DNA of 64,000 bases, from contig NZ_WHNY01000083.1 in assembly GCF_013141695.1 (NCBI RefSeq), positions 1 to 64,000 of the forward strand, read 5' to 3'. Shown here piece by piece: positions 8,027 to 16,256 of this stretch. The notes under the pieces were generated by a model. It had not been told where the DNA came from. It made no database searches and worked only from the letters and a program-made list of their open reading frames with translations. Source of the DNA: Paenibacillus plantarum (lineage in GTDB: Bacteria > Bacillota > Bacilli > Paenibacillales > NBRC-103111). Numbering within the stretch: the stretch's first letter is position 1; every line of letters begins with the position of its first letter. Position numbers and translations under genes: made by a program.

Positions 8027-9370
8027 ATGACCACTGAAGGCACACTACGTAAATCCCTAAGCTTGTATCAAGTTGTTTATATGGGGCTCGCTTGGATGAC
8101 CCCTATGATTTATTTCTCCATCTATGGGATCGCCTATGAGAATGCACATGGGATGTTGACGCAGGCTTACCTCCTCGCTTTCATTGCGATCTTCTTCACC
8201 GCGTACAGCTATGGTGTGATGTCTAAGGTTTTTCCGACTTCCGGTTCCGCCTACACCTACACCAAAAAAAGCATCCATCCCTATCTAGGCTTTCTAGTAG
8301 GCTGGGTCTTGCTCCTGGACTATTTCTTCTCCCCCATCATTGCGTGCTTAACCTTCGGTATCTACCTGCATGCTCAGTTCCCGTCCATTCCTGCTTATGT
8401 GTGGATCATCGGACTTAACATCGTCCTCGGTCTCATTAATATCATTGGCATCAAATTCTCCGCAAATATCAGCAAATTGTTCGTCTGGATCCAAATGATT
8501 TTTATCGCTGTGTTCTGTTTCTTTCTATTCCGCAACTTATCCGGTGTTGGTGAGATTCACCCGCTTCAGCCTTTTCTGCAAACGGATGTACCTTTCTCCA
8601 CCATTCTCGCTGGCGCTTCTATTATATGTTTCTCATTCTTAGGTTTTGATACAGTGACAACGATGGCTGAAGAAACGGTCAATTCGGAGAAAACCATTCC
8701 GAAAGCCATCATGATCATCATTATCGTTGCCAGCATTCTCTATTTAGTGCCTTCTTTCCTAACGCAGCTTGTCTATCCACATCTAACTTTCGTAAACATC
8801 GATTCTGCTGGCTTTGAAATTGTTAAAATGGTTGGCGGAGCAGCGCTGAGCTCGGTATTCCTCACCGTTTTAATTCTTGCGATTTTCACCCAAGGGTTAT
8901 CGTCCGTAACTAGCGTCTCACGCCTCCTGTTCGTGCTGGGTCGAGATAGCGTGCTGCCGAAGCGAGTGTTTGCGTTCCTTCATCCGAAGTTGGGCACACC
9001 TGTTATCAACATTGTGATCGTTAGCGTCGTCTCGTTGCTCGCGCTCGTGATCTCCTTGGATAATGCCGTGAAATTCGTCAATTTCGGCGCCCTTTCCGCC
9101 TTCTTCTTCGTCAACGTATCTGTCATCGCACAAAAGTATATGAAAGAACGCCAACGCTCGCCGAAGCAAACGATCTTGTATCTCGTGCTTCCGTTGCTAG
9201 GCGCCGGATTCATCGGCTATCTACTGTCATTGCTGGATAAGGACGCGATATGGATGGGCATAACTTGGCTGCTTGTTGGGGTGGTGTACCATCTCGTTCA
9301 AAAACGTACCGCTCAAACCAAAGATGCCGCAATTGCTATTAGGGCTGCACGCTCAACGCCCCTGAACTAG
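8027..9370 (+). CDS. APC-superfamily permease, candidate guanidine importer
   Basis: A 447-residue integral membrane protein of the amino acid-polyamine-organocation superfamily with about twelve hydrophobic segments. Segment 1 has the family GLAWMTPM breakpoint, and AYTYTKKSIHPYLGFLVGW is the typical region after segment 2. The segment-6 region reads ICFSFLGFDTVTTMAEET, close to the family's GFD motif. Start ATG follows GAGGGAGTG. It is divergent from the guanidine catabolic operon and has its own guanidine-I riboswitch, so it probably moves guanidine or a related cation. Direction of transport is not visible; APC proteins are usually importers, unlike the SMR guanidinium exporters also found under this riboswitch. 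Confidence 0.88.
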   Translation: MTTEGTLRKSLSLYQVVYMGLAWMTPMIYFSIYGIAYENAHGMLTQAYLLAFIAIFFTAYSYGVMSKVFPTSGSAYTYTKKSIHPYLGFLVGWVLLLDYFFSPIIACLTFGIYLHAQFPSIPAYVWIIGLNIVLGLINIIGIKFSANISKLFVWIQMIFIAVFCFFLFRNLSGVGEIHPLQPFLQTDVPFSTILAGASIICFSFLGFDTVTTMAEETVNSEKTIPKAIMIIIIVASILYLVPSFLTQLVYPHLTFVNIDSAGFEIVKMVGGAALSSVFLTVLILAIFTQGLSSVTSVSRLLFVLGRDSVLPKRVFAFLHPKLGTPVINIVIVSVVSLLALVISLDNAVKFVNFGALSAFFFVNVSVIAQKYMKERQRSPKQTILYLVLPLLGAGFIGYLLSLLDKDAIWMGITWLLVGVVYHLVQKRTAQTKDAAIAIRAARSTPLN

Positions 9371-9384
9371 CTAGCACAGAACTT

Positions 9385-9420
9385 AGAAGAACCTGAGGAT
9401 TTCCTCAGGTTCTTCTTTTC
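9385..9420 (+). terminator. Terminator after the permease
   Basis: A 14-bp perfect stem (AGAAGAACCTGAGG / CCTCAGGTTCTTCT) with an ATTT loop, followed by TTTC. It lies 14 nt after the stop. Confidence 0.9.
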
Positions 9421-9490
9421 TTGCGTAGAGGTACTACTACTTCCCGACTACTCTGCTACTTCATACTGCAGCCCACTTAACCTTGTCGCA

Positions 9491-9660
9491 CATTTCATTG
9501 CTTCATGTTACAACTTCTAACTCTACCTTCTTGCCTACCTCACCCACCATCTCATTACCTCCATCCCTACCTTCTTGTCTACCTCAACGCCATCTCATTG
9601 CCTCCATCCCTACCTTATTGTCTACTTCAACCCCACCCCATTACCTCTCCACGCCATTCC
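9491..9660. repeat. Degenerate pyrimidine-rich 43-bp tandem repeat
   Basis: About three and a half copies of a C/T-rich unit beginning CATCTCATT(A/G)CCTCCATCCC. Two clean copies start at 9548 and 9591 (period 43), a third begins at 9634 with more changes, and a looser first copy starts at 9491. One strand is almost purely pyrimidine plus A. No coding signal; open frames here are Ser/Pro/Leu-rich artefacts. Confidence 0.7.
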
Positions 9661-9708
9661 CATCTCCAACTAGCTAATCACTGCCTCTCCGCAACAGAAC
9701 GCAAAAAA

Positions 9709-9893
9709 TAGCTGGAAAAACTCCAGCTATTTTCTCACATATTCAGCTCTTACGAACATTAACTGTAAAACCTCCAGTTAATTCCAGCCTTTTCTAACGA
9801 AATGGGTCAAATGCGTGAAATTAACTACATAATTTCCAGCTATTTCTGATTTTCACTCGAAAATCATGAAAATAGCTGTAGTTTTTCCAGTTA
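9709..9893. repeat. Quartet repeat A: four 21-bp dyads spaced 51/62/51
   Basis: Four 21-bp units start at 9709, 9760, 9822 and 9873 (start-to-start 51, 62, 51). Each begins with a TA[AG][AC]T half-site and ends with the mirror [AG][GT][CT]TA half-site, as in TAGCTGGA...TCCAGCTA of unit 1. The two 30-bp spacers also carry weak inverted repeats (TGATTTTC/GAAAATCA in the second). The element lies between converging genes, 217 nt from the oxidoreductase stop. Its architecture is identical to copies C, D, E and F. Function unknown. Confidence 0.9.
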
Positions 9894-9928
9894 ATCGCGG
9901 CCAGCCGGTCGAGAGGAAGGCCCCGCCT

Positions 9929-9988
9929 GGGTTGGGTTGGGTTGGGTTGGGTTGGGTTGGGTTGGGTTGGGTTGGGTTGGGTTGGGTT
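9929..9988 (+). repeat. (GGGTT)12 microsatellite, G-quadruplex-capable
   Basis: Twelve uninterrupted GGGTT pentamers, then about 100 bp (9989-10092) of decayed five-base periodicity built on CTCGG/CTTGG words. Runs of three G with two-base loops can form intramolecular G-quadruplexes on the plus strand. It lies between converging genes and shows no coding potential. Confidence 0.95.
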
Positions 9989-10109
9989 AACCCGGTTTGG
10001 TTCAGCTCGGTTCGACTCGGCTTCACTTGGCTTGGCCTAGCTCAGCTTAGCCAGGCTTATCCTAGATCGGCTTTGCTCGGCTCAGCCTGGCTGACTCATC
10101 CTCCCCGCC

Positions 10110-11105
10110 TTACTTCCGATCCGCCGGATACACCAGCCCGATCTGTCTCCGCGCCTCATCCATAATAGCCATCGCCGCGCTGGAATTCGCATGTGAGTTC
10201 GTCGGGGACTCTAAGTCACCCGCCTTAATCAGCCGGCTAAACTCCTCCGCCTCGTAGCGCATCGTTCTTGCGCTTTGCTCCCGCGTCAGATCCTCTACGG
10301 AGCCATCGCGGTAACGAATTTGCACTTTCTCTGGTTGGTTAATCTTATCGATGACCATGGTCGCCAATTCACCTTGAATTTCGGTTGGCAGGTAGGAGCT
10401 AGCGATTTTGGAATGCTGAATCACAGCATCCATCTCTTTGTAGCTTAGCAACAAGCTACCCTCGCCATCAACGCCGGATTCCAGCATCACCGCACTCGCT
10501 TGTACCCGTTCAGGCGCACCGAACAACACAACCAATGGATAAATACAATACACACCTAAATCCATCATCGAACCATTTGAAAACACAGGATTGAACGCAT
10601 TCAGCACAGTCCCCTGCTTGTAGGCGTCATATCTGGATGAATACTGGCAATAGCTCGCAAAATAACGACGCACTTTGCCAAGCTTATGTAAATTGTCTTG
10701 TACCGCTTTGAAGTTAGGCATTAGCGTTGACTTCAACGCCTCCATGAACACAACCTGATGGCTGCGCGCAGTGTCAATCATAGCGGCAAGCTCCGCAGTA
10801 TTAGATGCCGCAGGCTTTTCGCAAATCACATGTTTCCCATGCTTCATACAATGAACAGCATACTCCGCATGCAAGGAGTTCGGACTTGCAATATAAACAG
10901 CTTCAAACGCATCACTTTGCGCAAATGCCGTTAAGTCTGTAAATTGATGTACGACATCAAATTTCCCTGCGAATTCTGCAGCCTTTTCCGCCGTGCGTGA
11001 GTATACAGCGGTCAACTCGAACTCTCCTGTTTCGAGCGCCGCATGAATGAATTCCTCTGTGATCCAGTTCGTACCAATGACTGCAAATCGTATCATTTTC
11101 CCCAT
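10110..11105 (-). CDS. Gfo/Idh/MocA family oxidoreductase
   Basis: A 331-residue NAD(P)-dependent sugar-type dehydrogenase, cytoplasmic. The N-terminal Rossmann fold starts FAVIGTNWITEEF (a variant of the usual GxGxxG, with T-N in place of the second glycine). The family catalytic motif is visible as CEKP, and the C-terminal sheet domain includes GSMMDLGVYCIYPL. Two starts are possible: the longest at 11105 has the AAGGAG only two nt away, whereas the ATG at 11096 (MIRFAVIG) has it at eleven nt and may be the real one. No sugar-pathway partner adjoins it, so the substrate cannot be named. It lies downstream of the ger operon on the same strand with no clear terminator between. Confidence 0.88.
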   Translation of the reverse strand: MGKMIRFAVIGTNWITEEFIHAALETGEFELTAVYSRTAEKAAEFAGKFDVVHQFTDLTAFAQSDAFEAVYIASPNSLHAEYAVHCMKHGKHVICEKPAASNTAELAAMIDTARSHQVVFMEALKSTLMPNFKAVQDNLHKLGKVRRYFASYCQYSSRYDAYKQGTVLNAFNPVFSNGSMMDLGVYCIYPLVVLFGAPERVQASAVMLESGVDGEGSLLLSYKEMDAVIQHSKIASSYLPTEIQGELATMVIDKINQPEKVQIRYRDGSVEDLTREQSARTMRYEAEEFSRLIKAGDLESPTNSHANSSAAMAIMDEARRQIGLVYPADRK

Positions 11106-11196
11106 TGCTCCTTCATCCTAGCTATATTCTTTGACTTCTACCCTACCAAATTCACCCTCCGAATTCAATCTCATCGCCACTCTGATTTCCGTGCAA

Positions 11197-12306
11197 TCAT
11201 TGAAACTTCCCATAATGCTTGATCTTCACTTTCGTTTGACAATGAATCTCTATATCGGGGTACACCTCACGCCAGTTCATAGCTTTCCATTCCTTATAAG
11301 GAACAATTTGCTTAATCTCGTTTCCTAACCCAAGGCTGTCCACATTATGCTTCTGCATGTTTTTCAGCATAGTTTCCATGTGCGAGGTAATTTTTTCTCC
11401 TATTTTGTCCTCAAGTGCATGCCGATCTTCTTCCTTGCTAACTTTCAAATCTCCCATGTACTCCAGAATAACACCGCTTACTGCAATATCGAAATCCACT
11501 TTGAACGAGCTCCCGCCCGCGCGTGTCGCGTGAACCTTTCGTTTGCTAACCAACGAATCGAACAACACAAACTCTTTCTTATCCCCCTCTTCACTTAGAC
11601 GCATGGGTAAGGAACCTAACTTGAATTTTTTACTTAACATCGCAAAAAAAATCGTTTCCTTGTCTGCTATTTTCGTCACATAGCGATCATCTTGAAACAA
11701 GGCAATACCATTCACCTTCACATGGTCACCAATATCTTTAATGATCGGCGCAACAGGATCAACACCATCATCGTAATAGTCTCTGGTGAACTCATATAGG
11801 GTAATCTTCGGAATGCTCTGGAACCTCATTTCAGATTGCATCATTCGATCAATATACTGTGCTGTGCGCAGGTAATTGCTATAGTCTTTGACTAGTAAGT
11901 CATGAGCATCTCCATCCACAACGGTCACTTTGACCCGCGGTGAAACAGAAGGATCCCTTACCAAGGTATCGATATCATCCCAAAACCCTTGCCTTGCTAG
12001 TGTCGTCCCGAACATAATATTACGCATCTGTCCACTGACCAGAACCAACTGAGTCTGCCTAGATAGATCTACTTTTGCACCTTTGCTACTATCGGAAATG
12101 GTCGTCAAGACTTCTCTTGGCTTTCGGCCTTCATCCACAGCCAGAGGAATGCTATTGGTTACCTTGAGCATGCCCCCAGGCATTAGATCAAATGCTGTCG
12201 TATGTGTCAGTCCTATCTTTTCTAAGATCCGCTGGTCATTCCCACAGCCTGTGATCGTCATCAGTAGCATACAAGTAATCAGCCATCGAAACTGAATCTT
12301 AAGCAA
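11197..12306 (-). CDS. GerC-type spore germination lipoprotein
   Basis: Third gene of a gerA-gerB-gerC operon, encoding the lipoprotein component of a nutrient germinant receptor in the spore inner membrane. The N-terminus has a hydrophobic stretch ending ITGCGN, a lipobox whose Cys would be lipidated. The body matches the Ger(x)C family in length (about 369 residues) and ends KVKIKHYGKF. I prefer the TTG at 12306, preceded by AAAGGTGG and overlapping the gerB stop by 8 nt. An upstream ATG at 12342 lies deep inside gerB and lacks a ribosome site. The germinant is not predictable from sequence. Confidence 0.88.
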   Translation of the reverse strand: MLKIQFRWLITCMLLMTITGCGNDQRILEKIGLTHTTAFDLMPGGMLKVTNSIPLAVDEGRKPREVLTTISDSSKGAKVDLSRQTQLVLVSGQMRNIMFGTTLARQGFWDDIDTLVRDPSVSPRVKVTVVDGDAHDLLVKDYSNYLRTAQYIDRMMQSEMRFQSIPKITLYEFTRDYYDDGVDPVAPIIKDIGDHVKVNGIALFQDDRYVTKIADKETIFFAMLSKKFKLGSLPMRLSEEGDKKEFVLFDSLVSKRKVHATRAGGSSFKVDFDIAVSGVILEYMGDLKVSKEEDRHALEDKIGEKITSHMETMLKNMQKHNVDSLGLGNEIKQIVPYKEWKAMNWREVYPDIEIHCQTKVKIKHYGKFQ

Positions 12307-13378
12307 GCTGTTTTCGCCACCTTTGGATAGAAAGAATGCCAATTAACATGATCGGTAAAACAAAGGAATAAGCAATCGTCACATAAGTACCAATAAACAA
12401 CCATTTACCTACCTCATCCAACACACTTGGAATGAACGAAATGAGAAAAGTAATAGCCATCAAATATAGCGTGATACGCGCAAACTTACTCTTCATGAAA
12501 ACCCGTTGCAAGCATAAACTTGCTGCCCAATGATACATAACGATTGTAATGAGAACCCGAAACACAAGAAAACTAAAGAGGATATTCTCCGCTCGCTCGA
12601 TAAAAGGAAATTTAATATACGCAAGTAAGTCGATACAAGGAAACATAATCAATTTCAACTGTTGCAAGCTATAGAAGCCAAAGCAAACTAAGCACACACT
12701 GACGTAGAGCATAAAACTAACGAAATTAGCTATCTGTACACCTGTAAAAAATCGCGCTTTCTGCTGAACGTAAGGGAACAACAGCATACTGAGCTCATAT
12801 CCCAAGAAAGAACCGTATAGGTTAAAAGCACCCTTCCAATGGTCTTTGCCCTCTTGAAATATATAATGCGTATATCGCGATAATTGCAGATCATTAAAGA
12901 ATGGAATTTCCAAAGGCATCATCCACAATACCAAAAATAAAAATACAGTACTTGCTTTCACAATCGAATAAACGCCTTTAACGAGCAATAAATACGCTAA
13001 CAAACTAACAACAAACATGAAAGACATCGGGTTTGCTGTTGGAAATGCGGTAACTTGGAAAATAAGCACATACTCCTTAGCAACCAGACTAGCCGTAAGC
13101 GACCAAGTTAGCCCTACCATGACATATAACGGATACACGATCCACTTAGGCAGAAAGCTTTCCAAAATAGTGAATATATCCGTCCCGTTTCCCATTTTCC
13201 AAACGACCCAAATCAGATAAATGTTAAAAGCGACGATAGCCGCGATGACAACTAACATGAGCCAACCGTTATAACCAAAGTATTCAGCTGCAATGCGCGG
13301 CAAAGCAAAGAACCCCACACCAACTTGAGTCATATGAATCAAAATGAAGATATGGAAACCGCTCAGCTTCTCATTCAC
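12299..13378 (-). CDS. GerB-type spore germination permease
   Basis: Second gene of the ger operon, 359 residues with about ten transmembrane segments. GerAB-type proteins are APC-fold membrane subunits that bind the germinant. Near the N-terminus is FFALPRIAAEYFGYNGWLML, the equivalent of the first two family segments. The C-terminus is basic (QRWRKQLA). It starts 14 nt after the gerA stop and overlaps gerC slightly, suggesting translational coupling. Expected to be made in the forespore; I did not find a convincing sigma-G promoter ahead of gerA. Confidence 0.9.
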   Translation of the reverse strand: MNEKLSGFHIFILIHMTQVGVGFFALPRIAAEYFGYNGWLMLVVIAAIVAFNIYLIWVVWKMGNGTDIFTILESFLPKWIVYPLYVMVGLTWSLTASLVAKEYVLIFQVTAFPTANPMSFMFVVSLLAYLLLVKGVYSIVKASTVFLFLVLWMMPLEIPFFNDLQLSRYTHYIFQEGKDHWKGAFNLYGSFLGYELSMLLFPYVQQKARFFTGVQIANFVSFMLYVSVCLVCFGFYSLQQLKLIMFPCIDLLAYIKFPFIERAENILFSFLVFRVLITIVMYHWAASLCLQRVFMKSKFARITLYLMAITFLISFIPSVLDEVGKWLFIGTYVTIAYSFVLPIMLIGILSIQRWRKQLA

Positions 13379-13391
13379 GCACTGATCATCC

Positions 13392-14897
13392 TTATTTTCT
13401 CATTTTATTCTTCTTGGAATTGGTCGTTTTCACTTGACTCGGCCGTACAGACAGCATGGAGAAAGGACCGCGAATGAATACATCTTTCCAGTCACCCCAT
13501 TTTGTAGGTGCAAAGGGAGATAGATAGGATGTTCCTAAACTCGTCAACCCACATAAATGGATCACAATGTAGCAGATGCCCACCATCAGACCGAAATTCC
13601 CCCATATACCGGCTAGCAAAATCAAACCAAAGCGGATAAGACGAATCGATGCGCTCATCACATAACTCGGAATCACAAAAGACGATATCGCCGATGAAGC
13701 AACTGCAATAATAAGAATGTTGCTCGTAAGCCCTGCTTGAACAGCCGCTTGACCAATAACAATACCGCCAACGATGCCAATGGTTTGTCCGATTTTGGTC
13801 GGCAACCGAGCCCCCGCTTCACGCAATAGTTCTATCGTTACTTCCATCAACATCGCTTCAATAACGGGAGGAAAAGGCACCTTACTTCGTGATTCTCTTA
13901 ATGTCAAAATCAACGCCTCAGGTATCATCTCATAATGATACGTAGTCACAGAGACATAGACAGCTGTAAACGTAATGGTTATCACAAAGGCGATAAACCG
14001 AAGCATCCGAGTAGCAGTCCCAATCGACCATCTCTGATAGTAGTCATCCGCGGAAGAAAAGAAGTCGAAGAAAGCTGTTGGAGCGCTCACTACGGATGGA
14101 CTTCCATCTACAATGGCCAGAATCCGACCTCCCACCAATTTGGAAACGGCCGTGTCTGGACGCTCCGTCATTAAGAATTGCGGAAATAATGAATTAGGAA
14201 AATCATCGATATACTGAGAAAACATGTTGCCATCGTAGACGGCATCAATCTCAATTCCACGAATACGTCCAACAAATTCATTCACCAGATCCATATTCGC
14301 AATCCCTTTGATATACAGAACAAATACGACGGTTTTGGTGACTTCACCGACTTCTAGCTTAATCACTTTTAGATGAGAGCTCTTTACCCTTCTTCGCACT
14401 AACGAAAGATTCGTACCCGCTGTTTCCGTAAACGCATCATGCGGCCCGGTAATAACGGTCTCGGTCTCTGACTGTTGCACACTCCTAGCTTCAGGGCCAT
14501 AAACAAAGAACAAATATACCTTTTCGTCATGAAAAATAGCTACTTGCCCAGACAATATCCCAATGACAATTTTCTTAGGGTCATCCGATTCTTCAAATTG
14601 CGACTGCTCTAACAGGTGGCTTAAATCATCCGTTTGCACATTCGATAATGGATCCATGACTTCCCGAGACAATTGGGTGTGATCAATCATATGGGGAATA
14701 TAAATAATATCAACTTGGACGCTAGGTATGTTTCGATGAAATACATCAATACAATCTTCAAATTGCTCCAGAATATGAGCTAACGAAACCGACTCATTCG
14801 TATTGGCAGGCTCCGTTAACACAGGTATCTCAAATCGTGTAGGCTCTCTATCTACTTGCCGCGAGAAAGAAAACAATAACCGATCCCATATGGCCAT
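13392..14897 (-). CDS. GerA-type spore germination protein
   Basis: First gene of the ger operon, 501 residues. The soluble N-terminal half (about 1-270) is followed by four to five membrane segments, as in GerAA/SpoVAF proteins. Conserved pieces are VGRIRGIEIDAVYDGN, MTERPDTAVSKLVGGRILAIVDGSP and the FPPVIEAMLMEVTIELLREAG helix. Start chosen at MAIWDRLLF because AGGAGGGG lies eight nt ahead; the ten extra upstream codons lack a signal. Subunit A of a germinant receptor in the spore inner membrane; ligand unknown. Confidence 0.9.
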   Translation of the reverse strand: MAIWDRLLFSFSRQVDREPTRFEIPVLTEPANTNESVSLAHILEQFEDCIDVFHRNIPSVQVDIIYIPHMIDHTQLSREVMDPLSNVQTDDLSHLLEQSQFEESDDPKKIVIGILSGQVAIFHDEKVYLFFVYGPEARSVQQSETETVITGPHDAFTETAGTNLSLVRRRVKSSHLKVIKLEVGEVTKTVVFVLYIKGIANMDLVNEFVGRIRGIEIDAVYDGNMFSQYIDDFPNSLFPQFLMTERPDTAVSKLVGGRILAIVDGSPSVVSAPTAFFDFFSSADDYYQRWSIGTATRMLRFIAFVITITFTAVYVSVTTYHYEMIPEALILTLRESRSKVPFPPVIEAMLMEVTIELLREAGARLPTKIGQTIGIVGGIVIGQAAVQAGLTSNILIIAVASSAISSFVIPSYVMSASIRLIRFGLILLAGIWGNFGLMVGICYIVIHLCGLTSLGTSYLSPFAPTKWGDWKDVFIRGPFSMLSVRPSQVKTTNSKKNKMRK

Positions 14898-14990
14898 GCA
14901 CGATCCCCTCCTGCTAGAGCTTTCCATTATTCTGAGCAGTTACGCTTAAAATATTCCATTTCGCCCAAAAGTTGCGCTTGAGCACGCATC

Positions 14991-15042
14991 TTGACACGAA
15001 ACCAAATGGTTTCGTATAATGAGACATGTAACCAAACGGTTT
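14991..15042 (+). promoter_or_regulatory. Promoter with embedded operator for the AHSA1-ArsR pair
   Basis: TTGACA (14991-14996) and TATAAT (15015-15020) are separated by 18 bp. That spacer is itself the perfect palindrome CGAAACCAAATGGTTTCG (14997-15014). A second site, AACCAAACGGTTT (15030-15042), lies 30 bp downstream centre to centre, about three helical turns. This fits repression by the ArsR protein encoded at 15556, with derepression on ligand binding. Confidence 0.8.
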
Positions 15043-15131
15043 CGCGTTGGCGAGTCCGATGCAAAAGTGATTTTACTGGAAAACTAAGGTAAAGAGTAAT
15101 TAACAACACTAAACACTGGAGGCTTTTTACA

Positions 15132-15554
15132 ATGGAAAATCAAATGCAATCTCTACCTGATATTAAACAAACACTTGTTTTTAACGCACCTATACAAAAA
15201 GTGTGGAACGCTGTAGCCACTTCTGAAGGCATAGCGGTTTGGTTCATGCCGAATAATTTCATGCCAGAAATCGGCTATGAATTCCATTTGGAAGCTGGCC
15301 CTTTCGGCAAATCCCCTTGTAAGGTCACAGAATTAGATCCCCCTAATCGCCTAAGCTTCTCTTGGGGCCAGGATTGGTTCTTATCTTTTGAATTGACCGA
15401 GTTAGATGGCAAAACACAGTTCACCCTCACCCATGGCGGCTGGGATATCGACAAAGTTACCGAATTCGGTCAACCGCATGATACGGTTCGCGATACGATG
15501 TCACAAGGCTGGGCAGGCATCGTCCAAAGGCTATCTGCTTACATCGAGGCTTAA
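15132..15554 (+). CDS. SRPBCC (AHSA1/START-like) domain protein
   Basis: A 140-residue soluble protein of the AHSA1 subgroup of the SRPBCC ligand-binding fold. Typical features are FNAPIQKVWNAVATSEGIAVWFMP at the N-terminus, the PPNRLSFSW strand, and the long C-terminal helix with QGWAGIVQRLSAYI. Start follows GGAGGC eleven nt ahead. It is the first gene of a two-gene unit with an ArsR regulator starting one nt after its stop. Such pairs are common in Bacilli; the ligand is generally unknown. Confidence 0.88.
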   Translation: MENQMQSLPDIKQTLVFNAPIQKVWNAVATSEGIAVWFMPNNFMPEIGYEFHLEAGPFGKSPCKVTELDPPNRLSFSWGQDWFLSFELTELDGKTQFTLTHGGWDIDKVTEFGQPHDTVRDTMSQGWAGIVQRLSAYIEA

Positions 15555-15555
15555 G

Positions 15556-15930
15556 ATGGCTATTCCCGCGCAAAAGCATGACGTCTTCCAGGCCATAGCC
15601 GACCCCACGCGACGACATCTGCTGCAGCTTCTGGGTGATCAGGAAATGCCGGTCACGGTCATCTCAGGCCATTTCCCCATGAGCCGTACAGCGGTATCGA
15701 AGCATCTTCGTATTCTCGCCGAGGCCGGCTTAGTAAAAGAACGCAAAGTCGGCCGCGAGACCCGTTACCGATTGGAGGCCGAGCCACTGATGGAGCTCAA
15801 ACGTTGGCTTTCCTTTTACGAGCGCTATTGGGAAAATAAACTCAATGTGCTCAAACGTTTCGTTGAGCAGGATGATGATGCAGCTGAGCTCACATTCACC
15901 CCACTTGAAGTGGTGGATCCAGAGAAATAG
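15556..15930 (+). CDS. ArsR-family transcriptional regulator
   Basis: A 124-residue winged-helix regulator. DNA-binding region: VFQAIADPTRRHLLQLL, the recognition helix MSRTAVSKHLRILAEAGLV and the wing ERKVGRETRYRLE. No CxC metal-site cysteines are present, so it is not an arsenic- or cadmium-type sensor; this subgroup usually pairs with AHSA1 proteins. Start at MAIPAQKHD, immediately after the preceding stop (translational coupling). Longer in-frame extensions upstream lie inside the AHSA1 gene and are not real. Likely autorepressor at the palindromes 14997-15042. Confidence 0.9.
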   Translation: MAIPAQKHDVFQAIADPTRRHLLQLLGDQEMPVTVISGHFPMSRTAVSKHLRILAEAGLVKERKVGRETRYRLEAEPLMELKRWLSFYERYWENKLNVLKRFVEQDDDAAELTFTPLEVVDPEK

Positions 15931-15942
15931 ATGAATTGCGCG

Positions 15943-15972
15943 AAGAGTCTTCCGTTTGGGGAGGCTCTTTTG
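15943..15972 (+). terminator. Terminator after arsR
   Basis: AAGAGTCTTCC with GGGAGGCTCTT forms an imperfect stem around a short loop, followed by TTTTG. It lies 13 nt after the stop. Confidence 0.7.
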
Positions 15973-16031
15973 CGTTATGTGGTGTTGAGCTGGAGGTGGC
16001 TAGGGCGGCGGCGATGGGCCGCGAAATCGAA

Positions 16032-16165
16032 TAAATGGAAAAACTCCAGCTAATTATGGCGTTTTCACATGAAATCGCCGAATAGATGGAATTTATGTAG
16101 TTAATTCGAGGGTATTCGGCTTATAGAACAAAAATCGGAGGAATTAGCTGTAGGAAATCCAGTTA
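16032..16165. repeat. Quartet repeat B: three-unit remnant (51/62)
   Basis: Three 21-bp units start at 16032, 16083 and 16145 (spacing 51 and 62, as in the full elements). The fourth position, expected at 16196, no longer matches. The first 30-bp spacer contains a clear inverted repeat (GGCGTTTTC/GAAATCGCC). It starts 102 nt downstream of the arsR stop. Confidence 0.85.
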
Positions 16166-16256
16166 TTTACATCAACCTCCCTCGACGTGCGGATAGAGGC
16201 GCTCAACTGGCCTTAGGGTGGGATTACTCCCACTAAACTACGTTACACTTTACTGC

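Noticed and set aside
9709..9893. Quartet repeats considered as a CRISPR-like array
   Set aside because: Only four units, each a dyad of variable sequence, unequal spacers (30, 41, 30 bp) that resemble one another between loci, and no cas genes.
9929..9988. (GGGTT)12 as a telomere-like chromosome end
   Set aside because: Internal to the contig, flanked by ordinary converging genes, in a bacterium with a presumably circular chromosome.
9866..10165. Plus-strand open frame with repeated Gly-Leu-Gly-Trp-Val
   Set aside because: It is simply the translation of the (GGGTT)12 microsatellite and its decayed tail.
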